This document shows, piece by piece, positions 55,462 through 64,000 of a stretch of 64,000 bases of DNA (positions are counted from its first letter, which is position 1; each line of letters starts with the position of its first letter). The stretch lies in contig NZ_CP133605.1 of the NCBI RefSeq assembly GCF_031199965.1, positions 501,501 to 565,500 on the forward strand, read 5' to 3'. The notes below the pieces were generated by a model. It ran no database searches. It was not told the origin of the DNA and was given only the letters and a program-made list of their open reading frames with translations. This DNA is from Paenibacillus sp. D2_2 (GTDB lineage Bacteria > Bacillota > Bacilli > Paenibacillales > Paenibacillaceae). Both the position numbers and the translations under genes were made by a program.

Positions 55462-56328
55462 TCACGAGTAATAAACCAAGGCGTCTTCCAACTCTGTCTC
55501 TACTAATGTGTAGGAAAAATATGGTTCGGCGGATCTGAGGATCAGTCTGACATGAACTCCGCCTTCCACTTGCTTCATGGAGATCACTTTATATTCCCGG
55601 GTCAATGTGTTTAATTGGTGGCGGTCTGTTATTACAGCTTCCGCAATACGGCTTTGGATGCCTCCCAGCCATTCATGAGGCGTCCCATGGAATTCTACGG
55701 TTTTATTTTTGATGAAGACGAGTTGATCACATGCAGCCGCAATATCGTCTACATTATGGGTAGACAGCAGTATCAGCTTACGCTCACCTAGAGAAGCCAG
55801 CAAGGCTCTGAAACGAATCTGCTCCAGAGGGTCAAGGCCGGTTGTCGGTTCATCGACGAGAATGATGTCTGGATCCTTGATCAAGACGAGGGCAATCCCC
55901 AGCCTTCTCCGCATTCCCGGTGAATAAGAACCGATTTTTCGATAGGCGGCTCCCTTAAGGTTGACCAGTTCCAGTACCTCATCCATGCGTTCATCAATCT
56001 GTTGCCGGGTACCTATTTTGTTGAGCTTGCTAATATAGCCCAGCATTTCGTAAGCGTTAAGCTCATCATACAGACTGAAATCCTGAGGGAGATATCCTAC
56101 CTGTTCTTTGACCTTCATAGACTTCTCTACGGTATCCAGCCCGTTGATGAGGATCTTCCCTTGTGTTGGCTTCGTTAATCCGGAGATTAAATTCATTAAT
56201 ACCGTTTTGCCGGACCCATGATACCCCAGGATACCCACTATGCCATTATCAGCCTTGAAATTAATGTCCTTAAGCACTTCATTCTTCCTGAAGGATTTAT
56301 ATACATTTACAACTTCTAGTGTACTCAT
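55462..56328 (-). CDS. ABC transporter ATP-binding protein (ABC-2 exporter type)
   Basis: An intact 288-residue ATPase. Walker A is GYHGSGKTVL near residue 35 (His is unusual at this loop position), the Q-loop is GYLPQDFSLYDELN, the signature is YSPGMRRRLGIALVL, Walker B is IILVDEPTTGLDP and the switch His is in LLSTHNVDD. The C-terminal ~80 residues are a small extra domain. It lies 30 bases downstream of the permease gene on the same strand. The pair resembles bacitracin or lantibiotic-type exporters, but no substrate gene is nearby. Confidence 0.87.
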   Translation of the reverse strand: MSTLEVVNVYKSFRKNEVLKDINFKADNGIVGILGYHGSGKTVLMNLISGLTKPTQGKILINGLDTVEKSMKVKEQVGYLPQDFSLYDELNAYEMLGYISKLNKIGTRQQIDERMDEVLELVNLKGAAYRKIGSYSPGMRRRLGIALVLIKDPDIILVDEPTTGLDPLEQIRFRALLASLGERKLILLSTHNVDDIAAACDQLVFIKNKTVEFHGTPHEWLGGIQSRIAEAVITDRHQLNTLTREYKVISMKQVEGGVHVRLILRSAEPYFSYTLVETELEDALVYYS

Positions 56329-56358
56329 TGTTACCTCCTTAGACAGGGTTCGATCGAT

Positions 56359-57588
56359 CTATGGATTTCTGCCTTTCATGGCGGATACATTTAGAATAAA
56401 CAGCACTGCAGCGATAATGATCAAAACAATCGTCCATAACTCACCTTCAAAATTCGTACCCTCTATTAATGCCGCACCCCATAGCAGTAATGAGGCGATA
56501 TAACCGGTCATACTATTTCTAGTGATATTAGCGGCGGTCAGTCCAACCACTGCTAGGAGCAAGCTTGAGCTGTAGAGGATCAACAATCTGCCAATACCAT
56601 TTTCCAGACCGAACAGAAATGCCGCCATATACATCAAGGTAATCAATGATTCAGATACTAGTGTGCCGAAGGCAAAACGTTCGAGCATAATTTTATATCT
56701 TGGTGTATTGCTCGTATAAATGTATCCGGCCCGCTTATTTCCATATACCTCTGAATGTATAGGGATTAATATGCAGCTAGGCAGCAGCACCATAATATAT
56801 TGAAAAATCGACCAGAAAGCATGGTCTTTCGAGATGAACGCGTACATGCAGAGGAATAGCATCACTGTAATGACGGGCGCAGATCCTTGAAGCAGGATCG
56901 CTTTATGGTATGAAGAGCATATCTTTCTGACTTTTCTTCTGCTTGTCTTCTTGTTATCGAAGCTTGATTGATCCTTATTTAAAGATACAGAATATAGCAC
57001 CACATAGATTGCTAAGAGCAGTATGAAGGCCATTGACGCTAGCAAGGTGAGATGGAACATGGCCGGAACATAGTGTGCGATCAAGAGCGTTCCAACATAA
57101 GAGACAATCTTGCTGCGAAGCAAAATATATAAAATCCCGCTGAACAGGGAAACAATTAGAACAGCAGGTACATCGTCCCTGACAAAAGCAGACAAGAGCC
57201 CCATTACATCGTAAGGGGAATGCCCAACAAGTAATGGACTAACTGAGTATAAGACTAAGCTGACCAGGGAACAGAAAAAATAGGAGGTTATGATAGCTAG
57301 CCATTTCCCTAATGCGATGTTGTGAAGTCGGATTGGTTGCGAGAATAATATATGTTGTGACAGCTTTCCTTTGTGTTCTTTCAAAATTAGGGCCATCGAT
57401 AATGGCATTGAGCAAAGAATAAGCGTTCTTAAATGATGCGTGAACAAAGAAACCGCCTGATTCCCTGCCAGGTTGATAGGGAGTACAGGGTTGCTCAGTA
57501 ATGCAGCTAATAATACGGCGCCTCCGATTACAAGCCAGCCGTTATTTTTATAAAGCATTTTATATTCGAGCAATAATAAATTTTTCAT
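56359..57588 (-). CDS. ABC-2-type membrane protein
   Basis: A 409-residue membrane protein from ATG 57588 (MKNLLLLEYKMLYKNNGW) after AGAGGAA; the longer frame upstream lacks a ribosome binding site. About ten to twelve hydrophobic spans are seen, with a short charged loop (DQSSFDNKKTSRRKVRK) near residues 205-221. The start LLLLEYK is typical of ABC-2 permeases. It forms a unit with the ATPase at 55462. Exported substrate and trigger are unknown. Confidence 0.75.
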   Translation of the reverse strand: MKNLLLLEYKMLYKNNGWLVIGGAVLLAALLSNPVLPINLAGNQAVSLFTHHLRTLILCSMPLSMALILKEHKGKLSQHILFSQPIRLHNIALGKWLAIITSYFFCSLVSLVLYSVSPLLVGHSPYDVMGLLSAFVRDDVPAVLIVSLFSGILYILLRSKIVSYVGTLLIAHYVPAMFHLTLLASMAFILLLAIYVVLYSVSLNKDQSSFDNKKTSRRKVRKICSSYHKAILLQGSAPVITVMLFLCMYAFISKDHAFWSIFQYIMVLLPSCILIPIHSEVYGNKRAGYIYTSNTPRYKIMLERFAFGTLVSESLITLMYMAAFLFGLENGIGRLLILYSSSLLLAVVGLTAANITRNSMTGYIASLLLWGAALIEGTNFEGELWTIVLIIIAAVLFILNVSAMKGRNP

Positions 57589-57785
57589 CGAACGATTCCT
57601 CTTGTTTGCATAATTTTTTCTCAGTAAGTAATGACTCTTATAAAACGGATTGTCAGAACAAAATGTTATAAAGAGAAGGAGGGGATAGTCCAAGTTTGTT
57701 CTTCATTTTGTGTATGGCGAGTGTGGGAGGGAGGTTGCCAAATGAATGCTGTGTCTATCTACCCTTACAAATTATGTATAATATC

Positions 57786-57834
57786 AGGGCTGCTGAGCCA
57801 ACGAATCAGACTCTCGTTGTCCAGCAGCCCTTTG
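57786..57834. terminator. Terminator-like hairpin downstream of pspA
   Basis: AGGGCTGCTG pairs perfectly with CAGCAGCCCT, with an inner CAACGA/TCGTTG stem. T residues are few on either side. Confidence 0.6.
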
Positions 57835-57847
57835 TATAATAAACCGC

Positions 57848-58516
57848 TTAGGAATTGCGCTTGGCCAGCTGTTCTTTCAAACGATCTAGTTCTTCATTTA
57901 CTGCCGGAGAATTAGCTACGTTCGAAGCATCGGCATGAACGCCTCGGGAATTGAACGAAAGGTCGAGGTCCGTCTCCCACTCCAATATCTTCTCTTCCAT
58001 CCGTTCAAACCCTCGTGCCGCATCACCGCTCTCGATACCGCGGCTGAAATTGGGCTGCTGCACTGCGGCGCGTTCTTTGGCTTTTTGAGTTCTGGCTGCC
58101 AATTCATTGCGCTTTTCCTTAAGACGGGCATATTCTTCCTGCGCTTGGCTTAATTGCAGCTGCAGTTCAAGAACATGTTCCTTCGCTTGGTTCATTTCTA
58201 AGGTGTGCTGCTGGACTTTATCCTCAAATTGGATCTTGAGTATTGCTGCTTCACGGGCTGCAGCCTCATCACCTGCTTCAAGTGCGGAGAGGGCGCGGAG
58301 CTCGTATTCTTTTACGGATTGTACAGCGTCATTTAATTTTCTCTCTGCTACGCCGGCTGCTCTTTGCTGTCCTTTGATATTCTCTTCGGCAGTACGGATA
58401 CCATCTTCCATATTCCGCAAATATTGCCCAGTCATGAGGATTGGATCCTCTAGTTTGTTCAATACCTCGTGGACTGTGGCTTTGGTTAAGTTGGAGATTC
58501 TATCAAATATACTCAT
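57848..58516 (-). CDS. pspA: PspA/IM30-family protein
   Basis: A 222-residue cytoplasmic membrane-remodelling protein, from ATG 58516 after AAAGGAGC. It begins MSIFDRISNLTKATVHEVLNKLEDP, the amphipathic PspA start, with the ILMTGQYLRNMEDGI motif next. It is almost entirely coiled coil (residues 25-180). PspA proteins polymerise on damaged membranes to limit proton leakage. The PspC gene lies 41 bases upstream on the same strand, so the two form a small envelope-stress unit. In Bacillus the equivalent liaH is controlled by LiaRS, which was not seen here. Confidence 0.88.
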   Translation of the reverse strand: MSIFDRISNLTKATVHEVLNKLEDPILMTGQYLRNMEDGIRTAEENIKGQQRAAGVAERKLNDAVQSVKEYELRALSALEAGDEAAAREAAILKIQFEDKVQQHTLEMNQAKEHVLELQLQLSQAQEEYARLKEKRNELAARTQKAKERAAVQQPNFSRGIESGDAARGFERMEEKILEWETDLDLSFNSRGVHADASNVANSPAVNEELDRLKEQLAKRNS

Positions 58517-58556
58517 GGTTATCTGCTCCTTTGAATTTGAATTTTGTATGTTGTGA

Positions 58557-58781
58557 TTAGTAGTTGCTGAAATGATCAAAGTACTCGGCGCCGCCAATCG
58601 GCTCCTTTGGTACGATCAGGGTAGCGATCAGATAGAGGGCGATCACACTGCCGAAGCTGCAGAGGGCAGCTACTACAGCTACTAGCCGTACCACTGTTGG
58701 GTCAACACCGAGCCATTCTGCGATACCTCCGCAAAGTCCGCTCACCTGTCGGTTTGTTGCAGAACGATATAATTTTTTCAT
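58557..58781 (-). CDS. PspC-domain small membrane protein
   Basis: An intact 74-residue protein made of one PspC domain: YRSATNRQVSGLCGGIAEWLGVDPTVVRL, then one span (VAVVAALCSFGSVIALYLIATLIVP). It is the likely membrane sensor or anchor for PspA, encoded next on the same strand. Its upstream region adjoins the family 1 repeat at 58811, so the promoter must lie in or beyond that element. Confidence 0.9.
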   Translation of the reverse strand: MKKLYRSATNRQVSGLCGGIAEWLGVDPTVVRLVAVVAALCSFGSVIALYLIATLIVPKEPIGGAEYFDHFSNY

Positions 58782-58810
58782 TTTCCAACACTCACTTTCT
58801 TATAAAGGTA

Positions 58811-58978
58811 GTTCAAAAAGTCCGCTTTTGATCACGAAGTGAATCAAGGAGTAGTTCGGCATCGAATCTTGAATTCAGCCGGGCCTTCCGGTGCTCACGT
58901 ACAAACTACGTACGCTCCGCTCCTCAGTCCCTAGCTTCATCCAACCTTCTCGGTGCTGAAAACCGACCTTTTTGAAAC
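58811..58978. repeat. Dispersed palindromic element, family 1, short copy
   Basis: A 168-base element starts GTTCAAAAAG (58811-58820) and ends CTTTTTGAAAC (58968-58978). Its reverse complement matches 15831-16038 along its whole length except for about 40 bases missing from the middle. Shared palindromic blocks include GATCACGAAGTGAATCA and ACGTACGCTCCGCTCCTC. It sits just upstream of the PspC-PspA unit. Confidence 0.8.
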
Positions 58979-59244
58979 ATATTTTTAAAAAAATTCAATC
59001 ACTTGGTCGCTTAGTTGTTTGAGGGTGTGTCGTTTTCTTATGTTCTCATTGTATAAGGATTCGGCTCTCGGCATAACGGGCTTAAGATGGTTTATGAACT
59101 AGACCTTAGTCGGGCTGCGAAGCTCGCCACAAGACCGGGAGGTAAATAATAAATGCGTAATACAGGCTTAACATTGCAGGATTATACTAGGTCTATGGAT
59201 AATATTATTTAAAAAATGGGATTTGGCTAAGGAGGATATACAAC
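58979..59244. other. Region between the family 1 repeat and the GDPD gene
   Basis: No gene is seen. TTGCAG near 59176 and GATAAT about 18 bases later are a possible promoter for the phosphodiesterase; AAGGAGG precedes its start. Confidence 0.35.
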
Positions 59245-59973
59245 GTGATGAATCTGATAAATTTTGCCCATCGTGGCGCTTCCGCTTACTGTCCTGAGAA
59301 TACAATGGCTTCATTTGTTCGTGCTCTGGAGCTCGGTGCTAGTGGTATTGAGACAGACGTACAGATGACAAAGGATGGCCGACTCGTACTGATCCATGAC
59401 GAATCGCTGGAACGGACGACGGGAACGAAGGCGTGGGTGAAGGATTTGACCTGGGAGGAGATCCAGACGCTGGACGCCGGGAGCTGGTTCCATGCCGATT
59501 TTACAGGTGAGAGGCTACCGTCGCTGGAGCAATTGCTAGAGCTCGCAAGCGACAAGGGTATTGTCGTGAACATCGAGCTGAAGAACGGCCTCATACAGTA
59601 CCCTGAATTGGAGAAAAGAGTGGTCGAGACGATCAGACGCTATGGGATGGCGGATCGAACGATTATTTCCAGCTTCAATCACTATTCCTTGCGGGAATGT
59701 CATCAGATCGCGCCGGATATTCGTACTGGCATTTTGTATGGTGAAGGTCTGTATGAGCCTTGGGAGTATGCGAAGGGGATCGGTGCTGATGCACTGCATG
59801 CTTACATGTATGCAGTAGTACCGGAGCTGGTTGCTGAAGCGGCCAAGCACGGAGTTGTATATCATCCGTTTACTGTAAATGAAGAGAGTATGATGAAGAC
59901 TATGATCCAAGCAGGGGTAGCAGGGATTATTACTGATTACCCGGATAAGCTGGCACAGCTATTATCAAAATAG
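59245..59973 (+). CDS. Glycerophosphodiester phosphodiesterase
   Basis: An intact 242-residue enzyme that hydrolyses glycerophosphodiesters to glycerol-3-phosphate and an alcohol. The catalytic HRGASAYCPENTM is near the N-terminus and EXD-type metal ligands are in GIETDVQMTKDGRLVLIHDE. VNIELKNG and GIITDYPDKL are further family motifs. There is no signal peptide, so it is cytoplasmic. GTG 59245 is 9 bases from AGGAGG, and ATG 59248 is an alternative. It lies 37 bases ahead of the MFS gene at 60011 and may be cotranscribed with it. Confidence 0.92.
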   Translation: MMNLINFAHRGASAYCPENTMASFVRALELGASGIETDVQMTKDGRLVLIHDESLERTTGTKAWVKDLTWEEIQTLDAGSWFHADFTGERLPSLEQLLELASDKGIVVNIELKNGLIQYPELEKRVVETIRRYGMADRTIISSFNHYSLRECHQIAPDIRTGILYGEGLYEPWEYAKGIGADALHAYMYAVVPELVAEAAKHGVVYHPFTVNEESMMKTMIQAGVAGIITDYPDKLAQLLSK

Positions 59974-60010
59974 TACGTGTTTAAGCAACCTCTAAATAGG
60001 AAGGTGACGA

Positions 60011-61225
60011 ATGAAGAAAACTTGGCTGCTGGGACTCGGTTTTTTTAGCATCAGTTTGACCTGGGCACTTTATAATGCCTTCGTTCCGTTGTTCTTGGAT
60101 AACTATTTGAAGAGCACCGCGATGATTGGGTTTATGATGACAATTGATAATTATTTTGCGATGTTTCTACAGCCATGGATCGGTCACCGCAGTGATAAAA
60201 CAAAAACTAGGTATGGCCGCAGGATGCCATATCTGTTGATTGGAATGCCGCTCGGCGCGGTATTTGTAACATTAATCCCTTGGCATAATAGTCTGATTAC
60301 ATTGGTATTGTTCATGGTGTTAATGAATTTATCGATGAGCTTATTCCGTTCCCCGACGGTAGCGTTAATGCCTGACATTACAGAAGAGAAGAACCGGACA
60401 AAAGCGAACGGAATTATTAATTTCATGGGCGGTTTCGGTTCGGTGCTGGCTTTTGCCGTCGGTTCCAAGATGTACGGAATCAGCTCGTATATGCCGTTTC
60501 TATTCGCGGGAATTGTCATGCTAGGCTCATTATTTGTGCTAAAGGCGGTTATCAGAGAGCCGGTGACGCTGCAAAGCACAGAGGAAGCGGCAAAGCCGAT
60601 CCGTCCAATCTCGATTAAGGAGGAATTGAATCGTACGACACTGTTCATCTTGGGTGCGATCTTCTTCTGGTTCGTAGCTTATCAAGGGGTTGAAGCTCTA
60701 TTTACCTTGTATGGTACCAAGCATATTGGGATGTCCAATAGCGAAGCTTCATTCTCACTTACCTTCTTCTCGCTTGCATTTCTCTTGTTCGCTCTACCGA
60801 GCGGCTGGCTTGGAGCCAAGTTTGGGAAGAAAAGGATTATCTCGATCGGGGTAAGCGGCCTAGTCCTTATTTTTGGTTCACTGATCTTCGTGGACTCCGT
60901 ATTATGGCTACGGGTGCTTCTGATTTTTGGTGGTCTTTTCTGGGCATGTATTAACATTAACTCTTACCCTTGGGTCATTTCGACCGGCCGCGAGGAGAGC
61001 ATTGGTACGCGAACTGGGATCTATTATTTCGTATCGTCTCTGGCGGCCATTTCTTCGCCCCCGTTATTAGGATGGGCCATCGATATATTTGGCTATTCTG
61101 CACTTTTCGTATGCGCCTCGGGTGGTATGCTTCTTGCCCTGCTCTGCTTGTTCGGAGCTGAGTCGGAACGGAAGTCTTCTGGGCAGCAGCCGAAGGATGG
61201 TACACAATTGCCGTTGAACAAATAG
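60011..61225 (+). CDS. MFS transporter of the SLC45/sugar-cation symporter type
   Basis: An intact 404-residue protein with twelve predicted spans. The loop between spans 2 and 3 reads GHRSDKTKTRYGRRMPYLLIGMP, the pattern of sucrose-type and GPH symporters. SLSMSLFRSPTVALMPDITEEKNRTKAN-like sequence (here NLSMSLFRSPTVALMP) is also typical of SLC45 members. The substrate is probably a sugar or glycoside. AGGAAGGTGACGA precedes the ATG. It is downstream of the phosphodiesterase and ends at a bidirectional terminator. Confidence 0.85.
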   Translation: MKKTWLLGLGFFSISLTWALYNAFVPLFLDNYLKSTAMIGFMMTIDNYFAMFLQPWIGHRSDKTKTRYGRRMPYLLIGMPLGAVFVTLIPWHNSLITLVLFMVLMNLSMSLFRSPTVALMPDITEEKNRTKANGIINFMGGFGSVLAFAVGSKMYGISSYMPFLFAGIVMLGSLFVLKAVIREPVTLQSTEEAAKPIRPISIKEELNRTTLFILGAIFFWFVAYQGVEALFTLYGTKHIGMSNSEASFSLTFFSLAFLLFALPSGWLGAKFGKKRIISIGVSGLVLIFGSLIFVDSVLWLRVLLIFGGLFWACININSYPWVISTGREESIGTRTGIYYFVSSLAAISSPPLLGWAIDIFGYSALFVCASGGMLLALLCLFGAESERKSSGQQPKDGTQLPLNK

Positions 61226-61255
61226 GGATTATTGCTTTTGAATACGATACACTAA

Positions 61256-61303
61256 AAAATGCACCTGATTAGGGGAGTGAAGTCCCTTGTACAGGTGCAT
61301 TTT
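61256..61303. terminator. Bidirectional terminator
   Basis: AAAATGCACCTG pairs perfectly with CAGGTGCATTTT between convergent genes, with A and T runs on both flanks. Confidence 0.8.
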
Positions 61304-61318
61304 GTGTATAAATTACGC

Positions 61319-62032
61319 TTATCGCTTAGTTCTGCGCAGCGTGAGGAATAAAGCGATGATGGAGATGATCAATGCCGCAATGGACAGAATGATGGAGGTT
61401 GTAGATGTGCCTGAGGCTTGACCTTGGGCAGGATCGGCAGTCTGCTGCGATGCGTTGCTCTGACTGTTGTCTGTGCTATTGGCATCTGATTGGTCGGCAG
61501 GATTATTAGAGACGTCATGATGGTCATGTCCCTGAGACTCAGTACCTCCAGCCTGCGTCTCATTAGTGATCTTGGTGATCGAGTGGGGCGTGTCCGAGCC
61601 CTCCTCTCCAGTCCATTCTACGATGCTTCCATCGCTATAGTATTGAAAAGCATTCCAGGCTAGATCCGCCTCATGATCCGGGTTTTTGCCCACGAACTCA
61701 AATTTTTGGAACTCTCCTGGGCCAATCCCATCCTTCTCAGCGGACCAGGTTACAGTAGTGATCTTACCGGACTCGTCCTTCGTAAGTTCCACCTTCCAGT
61801 CCGGAACTGGCTGATACTGCTTGAAATCGAAGCCTTCAGGAACCTTCAGCGCGATTTTGGTTGTCGGGAGGTCCTTTTCCGACGGGATCTTGATACTGTA
61901 GGTTTCCCAAGAGCCTGGCGCCGAACTGTTGGGCGATACGGTAACATGGGCGCTGGCATTGCCTGCGAATAGGATAAAGAATAATGCAGCGGCTGACAAT
62001 AGTGTCGTTAATCTAGAAAAAGTTTTGTTCAT
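61319..62032 (-). CDS. YcnI-family copper-binding secreted protein
   Basis: A 237-residue protein from ATG 62032 (MNKTFSRLTTLL). The signal peptide ends ASA, leaving a mature N-terminus HVTVSPNSSAPGSWETY: the N-terminal His with downstream Glu and Trp is the copper-binding pattern of DUF1775/YcnI. VWSAEKDGIGPGEFQKFEF-like sequence (TWSAEKDGIGPGEFQKF here) completes the domain (to about residue 150). A Ser/Asn/Gln-rich linker and a C-terminal span anchor it in the membrane. It lies downstream of the CopC-CopD gene, a standard copper-acquisition pairing. Confidence 0.88.
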   Translation of the reverse strand: MNKTFSRLTTLLSAAALFFILFAGNASAHVTVSPNSSAPGSWETYSIKIPSEKDLPTTKIALKVPEGFDFKQYQPVPDWKVELTKDESGKITTVTWSAEKDGIGPGEFQKFEFVGKNPDHEADLAWNAFQYYSDGSIVEWTGEEGSDTPHSITKITNETQAGGTESQGHDHHDVSNNPADQSDANSTDNSQSNASQQTADPAQGQASGTSTTSIILSIAALIISIIALFLTLRRTKR

Positions 62033-62051
62033 ACGTAATTCTCCTTTTATA

Positions 62052-63808
62052 TTAATTTCCACTCTTTAGAGTAAAATCTTGGTCTATTGAATCAAGCGTC
62101 GATAGCAGAATGTGAATGTGTACATTCCATTCTCCGCCCATCGTAATCATCTCATCTGCTTCTAAAGGCGAAGAACCAGGCATTTCAATCTGAATAACTC
62201 CCATGTCCATCTCTCTGGAAGTTAGGCTGAGAGTAACCTGCTCAATATTGTTGAGCTTGGCCCCATCGGAGTCCTGAACATTCAGACTGAAATGATTCTC
62301 GCCTAAGTGGTTCGGACTGACATTCAGTGTAATCTGATATCCACCCTCGGTCGTGGCCTGAAGAGCTGCCGGTCCCGGTGCGGAGGAGGCGGAAGGCAGA
62401 TTTCCTAGTATAGCGGCAAGTACGAGTACAACAGCACCGAGGCAGAATTCGTACCATACGCTGCGTCCAAGCGGTCTGGTGCGTCTTCTCCCGCGAAGGA
62501 ACGCCGATAAGGCAAGGGCCAGCATAATGAGCATAAGTGCAAATTTAGCCAACAGGACAAGCCCGTACGGGGTATGCCACAGCGCATGTATGGTTGGAAT
62601 ATGCAGAATCCCTCCATAGATCCCAGTGAACAGAAGCAGTAAGACGCAAAGTGAGGCAAGCAGGGAAAAACGGCGAATCGTTCCCCAATAGAGCGGCTTA
62701 AAGCTCTCTGTCTGTTCCGTCTGTTTGCGAAGTGTCGGTAACAAGAAGGCAATCGATAGAATTCCTCCAAGCCATATCTCGGCAGCAAGTAGATGAATAA
62801 AGTCCGCGCTTATCGCCAGAAACTTATGGCTGGCTGTGGCGGCATGACCGATGAATGCTTTGGCGAGTATCAGGCCGAAACAAGCGGTAAGTGCGAGCCA
62901 GGACCACAGAGACTCCTGTCCGATTAATCTGGAAGCAGGTCTATCTGGATCTGGGTGGTGGTACATGCCATTGTCATGCAGATTGTCCTGCCTAGCTCCG
63001 GAAATAGCATAGCTCAGTCCCATGACGAATACAGCGAGAAGTAGGACTTGTAGGGCCTGCCAGGTCCAGATTTGGCCGAAGCTCGTGAAGCGAAGCGTCT
63101 CCTGTAGCAAATCGAGGTCCCAGGCTTTGATCCAAGAGACACCCGCATCACTGGCTGCCTGCTGGGCAGACTGAACAATACGCCGACTACACTGCATGCG
63201 AGCCCGGTGTATAGCAGTAGCAGACTACGTTGATCAAGTAAGTCGCTTCCGCGAAGTCCTCGGGCTCCAGCGGGAAGCAGCAGTAGACGGAAGAGTATGG
63301 TCCCGATACATAGGCTTAGCCCGATATAGAACAGCCAGCGGACGATCATCAAGCCTGTACGGGGCAGCGGATTGTCATTTTCAGCTGGAGCATGCACAGC
63401 GTACCCGCTCCCGTTAGTTCCGATCCCAAATGGAATCGTTCCGCTTATCGCATGGCCATCGCTAGATACAGCCTTCCATTTCATAGTGTAGATTCCGTTC
63501 GGTAAATCGGTCTTCATGCTGGCGACTAATCGCTCGGGATGCTCGGCATCAATGGCGACGTCGCCCTGATCGGCTCGACTTCCATCCGGACCTGTAACTA
63601 TGATGGAGTAGAAGGCTTGCTCAATCGCTTCATTGAAAGTAATAGAGACTTCCTTAGGAGGCGATGCTATAGTCTCGTTCGCCGCTGGGGAAGAAGAGGT
63701 GACGGTCGCATGGGCAGCTGCCAGTCCGGGATCGTAGATGACAGAGATGATTCCGATCAATAAAAGCGGAAGCAGCCACCGATGAGCGATGGATTTGAAA
63801 ATGCGCAC
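62052..63808 (-). pseudogene. CopC-CopD fusion copper transport protein (YcnJ type), one frameshift
   Basis: GTG 63808 fits AAGGTGG best; ATG 63844 lacks a good binding site. A signal peptide precedes HATVTSSSPAANETI, a CopC domain whose N-terminal His binds copper (mature residues 1-95). The CopD membrane domain follows, with spans such as LMIVRWLFYIGLSLCIGTILF and, in the second frame, AEIWLGGILSIAFLLP. The frames change near 63178 in CTGCCCAGCAGG; one more C joins LFSLPQQAASDAGVSWIKAW. The repaired length is 585 residues. After the CopD part comes a C-terminal YtkA-like beta domain (GGYQITLNVSPNHLGENHF). It probably imports copper, together with YcnI 20 bases downstream. Confidence 0.84.
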
Positions 63809-64000
63809 AATCAGATACCACCTTATAAATAAATGCAATGACATTTGTTACAACATATCTTTATTTTAAAATTATTTTTGAAGAATGAGTATGGCTATAA
63901 TGGGCTATTCAATTTGCAAATTCAGTACTAAGTATGTCTAAAATATGAAAATTTCAATAAATCCGAGTTGTAATGAAGGGAATAGCGCTTACTTTTAATG

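Overview
The window looks like a chromosomal segment of a Paenibacillus-type Firmicute. The reasons are moderate GC, strong AGGAGG-type ribosome binding sites, YesM/YesN-type two-component pairs beside sugar ABC transporters, many Gfo/Idh/MocA dehydrogenases and sugar isomerases, LacI and AraC regulators, and surface glycosidases carrying discoidin domains. I saw no rRNA, tRNA, prophage, transposase or CRISPR array.

Layout. 1-3.0 kb: a secreted protein (cut by the window edge) divergent from an OmpR-type two-component pair. 3.3-6.7 kb: a very large secreted GH20 hexosaminidase. 6.7-10.8 kb: two sugar isomerases and a Gfo/Idh dehydrogenase divergent from an AraC regulator. 10.9-20 kb: a thioredoxin-like protein, a P-loop protein, the MoxR/DUF58 pair, an acetyltransferase, an epimerase, a DUF4129 membrane protein and a CNNM/CorC protein. 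20.1-21.7 kb: a purine riboswitch ahead of an FAD dehydrogenase. 22-36.9 kb: an alpha-glucan locus with pullulanase, GH65 phosphorylase, beta-phosphoglucomutase, LacI regulator, neopullulanase, a MalEFG transporter and a chemoreceptor. 37.1-48.6 kb: a second LacI regulator, two Gfo/Idh dehydrogenases, a large-SBP ABC transporter and its YesM/YesN pair. 48.9-50.6 kb: a lipoprotein alpha-amylase, which belongs functionally to the alpha-glucan set. 50.7-59 kb: a phosphopantetheinyl transferase, cystine symporter, NfeD/stomatin pair, ABC exporter and PspC/PspA pair. 59.2-63.8 kb: a GDPD phosphodiesterase, an MFS transporter, and YcnI plus CopC-CopD copper proteins.

How genes work together. The amylase would cut starch outside the cell, MalEFG would import maltodextrins, pullulanase and neopullulanase would trim them, and GH65 phosphorylase plus beta-phosphoglucomutase would yield glucose and glucose-6-phosphate. 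Most of these transcription units carry a GCAAACGTTTGC-like box that overlaps or adjoins the promoter, so a LacI-family repressor (the one at 27.4-28.5 kb) and/or CcpA probably controls them together.

Two overall observations. First, at least 15 genes are broken by single-base indels, nearly all in short G or C runs, and restoring the base gives a full family-length protein each time. This is more likely an unpolished assembly than gene decay. Second, the intergenic DNA holds three families of dispersed palindromic repeats. The most striking is a 182-183 bp element present three times, with four 24-bp arms placed at exactly 50-bp phase.
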